Assembly: GCA_002159065.1 (NCBI GenBank)
Contig: LZRV01000066.1
Location: forward strand, 29,485-93,484
Reading direction: 5' to 3'
DNA: 64,000 nt
From: Paenibacillaceae bacterium ZCTH02-B3
GTDB taxonomy: Bacteria; Bacillota; Bacilli; Paenibacillales; Paenibacillaceae
Part shown: positions 63,814 to 64,000 of the stretch, piece after piece
Layout of the letters: each line of letters opens with the position of its first letter
How positions within the stretch are numbered: position 1 is the stretch's first letter
Translations under genes and position numbers: made by a program
Notes under the pieces: model-generated
Told to the model about the DNA's origin: nothing
Databases searched by the model: none
What the model saw: the letters and a program-made list of their open reading frames with translations, nothing else

Positions 63814-64000
63814 AAGGGGGCGGCTAGCCCCCGTCCTCTCACACCACCTGGCATGCGGGTCCGCACCAGGCGGTTCCGAAGAGTTAACGAAATGCCAGGT
63901 AACATTCAAGCATGCTGACCAGCCCTTGCGCCTGAAAATATCGGGTGTCAAGGGCGTTGTTCAGGTTGCGGGACATCTCCCATGGCCCCCGGCGTGAGTT
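63814..64000 (-). mobile_element. Group II intron, 3' end
   Basis: After the maturase stop, the minus strand shows the domain V-like CCGCCTGG...CCAGGTGG hairpin, GTGTGAGAGG, and a domain VI-like GGGGGCTAGCCGCCCCC hairpin followed by TTCTACTCGAT. These are hallmarks of bacterial group II introns. The exact splice boundary near 63814 is an estimate, and the 5' part lies outside the window. Confidence 0.82.
63884..64000 (-). CDS. ltrA: Group II intron reverse transcriptase/maturase, C-terminal 38 residues
   Basis: The frame is open at the window edge and reads NSRRGPWEMSRNLNNALDTR then YFQAQGLVSMLECYLAFR before TAA at 63884-63886. SRRGPW...LNNAL...YF..QGL is the typical C-terminus of intron-encoded LtrA-type proteins, after the HNH or DNA-binding part. 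It lies inside the intron, upstream of domains V and VI. Confidence 0.85.
   Translation of the reverse strand, partial: NSRRGPWEMSRNLNNALDTRYFQAQGLVSMLECYLAFR

Overview
The window looks like chromosome of a GC-rich, endospore-forming member of the Bacillales, most likely Paenibacillaceae-like. The evidence is AAGGAGG-type ribosome sites, frequent TTG and GTG starts, sigma-A promoters of the TTGACA/TATAAT type, and several sporulation or germination genes: tlp, spoVAC, spoVAD, a DUF421+DUF1657 (2Duf-like) gene and a gerA-type operon. The taxon is inferred from gene content only; no rRNA or tRNA gene was seen.

Layout. 1-4.3 kb: end of a HAD hydrolase, cobalamin-dependent methionine synthase (metH) and the spore protein gene tlp. 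4.8-12.4 kb: a DNA-repair run (mrfA-mrfB, a Nei/Fpg-type glycosylase, endonuclease IV) followed by a frameshifted receiver-like gene, a soluble ABC ATPase and an FtsJ-fold methyltransferase. 12.4-18.6 kb: a Ser/Thr kinase with a degenerate P-loop domain behind an attenuator-like leader, a two-component pair, an NlpC/P60 hydrolase, thiN and a TRIC-like membrane protein. 18.6-19.4 kb is a gene-free repeat region. 19.4-24.4 kb is the pyruvate dehydrogenase operon pdhABCD. 24.5-28.8 kb holds thyA, dfrA, a membrane-anchored lysozyme-like protein and a membrane metallophosphoesterase. 28.9-32.6 kb is a sugar-nucleotide / glycosyltransferase / alpha,alpha-barrel operon whose promoter carries an almost perfect CIRCE (HrcA) operator. 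32.6-34.7 kb: ykuK and an MFS transporter.

35.2-48.1 kb is an accessory catabolic region with oxidoreductases on both strands: two iron alcohol dehydrogenase paralogs (one with an internal stop), an extended SDR, an isocitrate/tartrate-type dehydrogenase, a RraA-like protein, a LysR regulator, an Ldh2-type dehydrogenase, an AbrB-family permease, an aldo/keto reductase, a nitronate monooxygenase-like enzyme and an SDR without the YxxxK pair. A LysM protein sits among them.

48.1-52.4 kb holds a phosphodiester-glycosidase with a coiled-coil membrane partner, then an iron module: a 66-residue membrane protein behind a perfect Fur box, convergent with a P1B-4 ATPase (PfeT-like) behind a PerR box. 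52.4-54.0 kb is a bifunctional NAD(P)H-hydrate repair enzyme. 54.1-56.9 kb is a forespore module: DUF1657 gene and 2duf-spoVAC-spoVAD, divergently transcribed from two good sigma-G promoters. 57-61.8 kb: a phosphodiesterase and a gerA-gerC-(small)-gerB operon. 61.9-63.7 kb: a DOPA-dioxygenase-type enzyme and an FAH-family hydrolase. The window ends inside a minus-strand group II intron that interrupts an unidentified gene.
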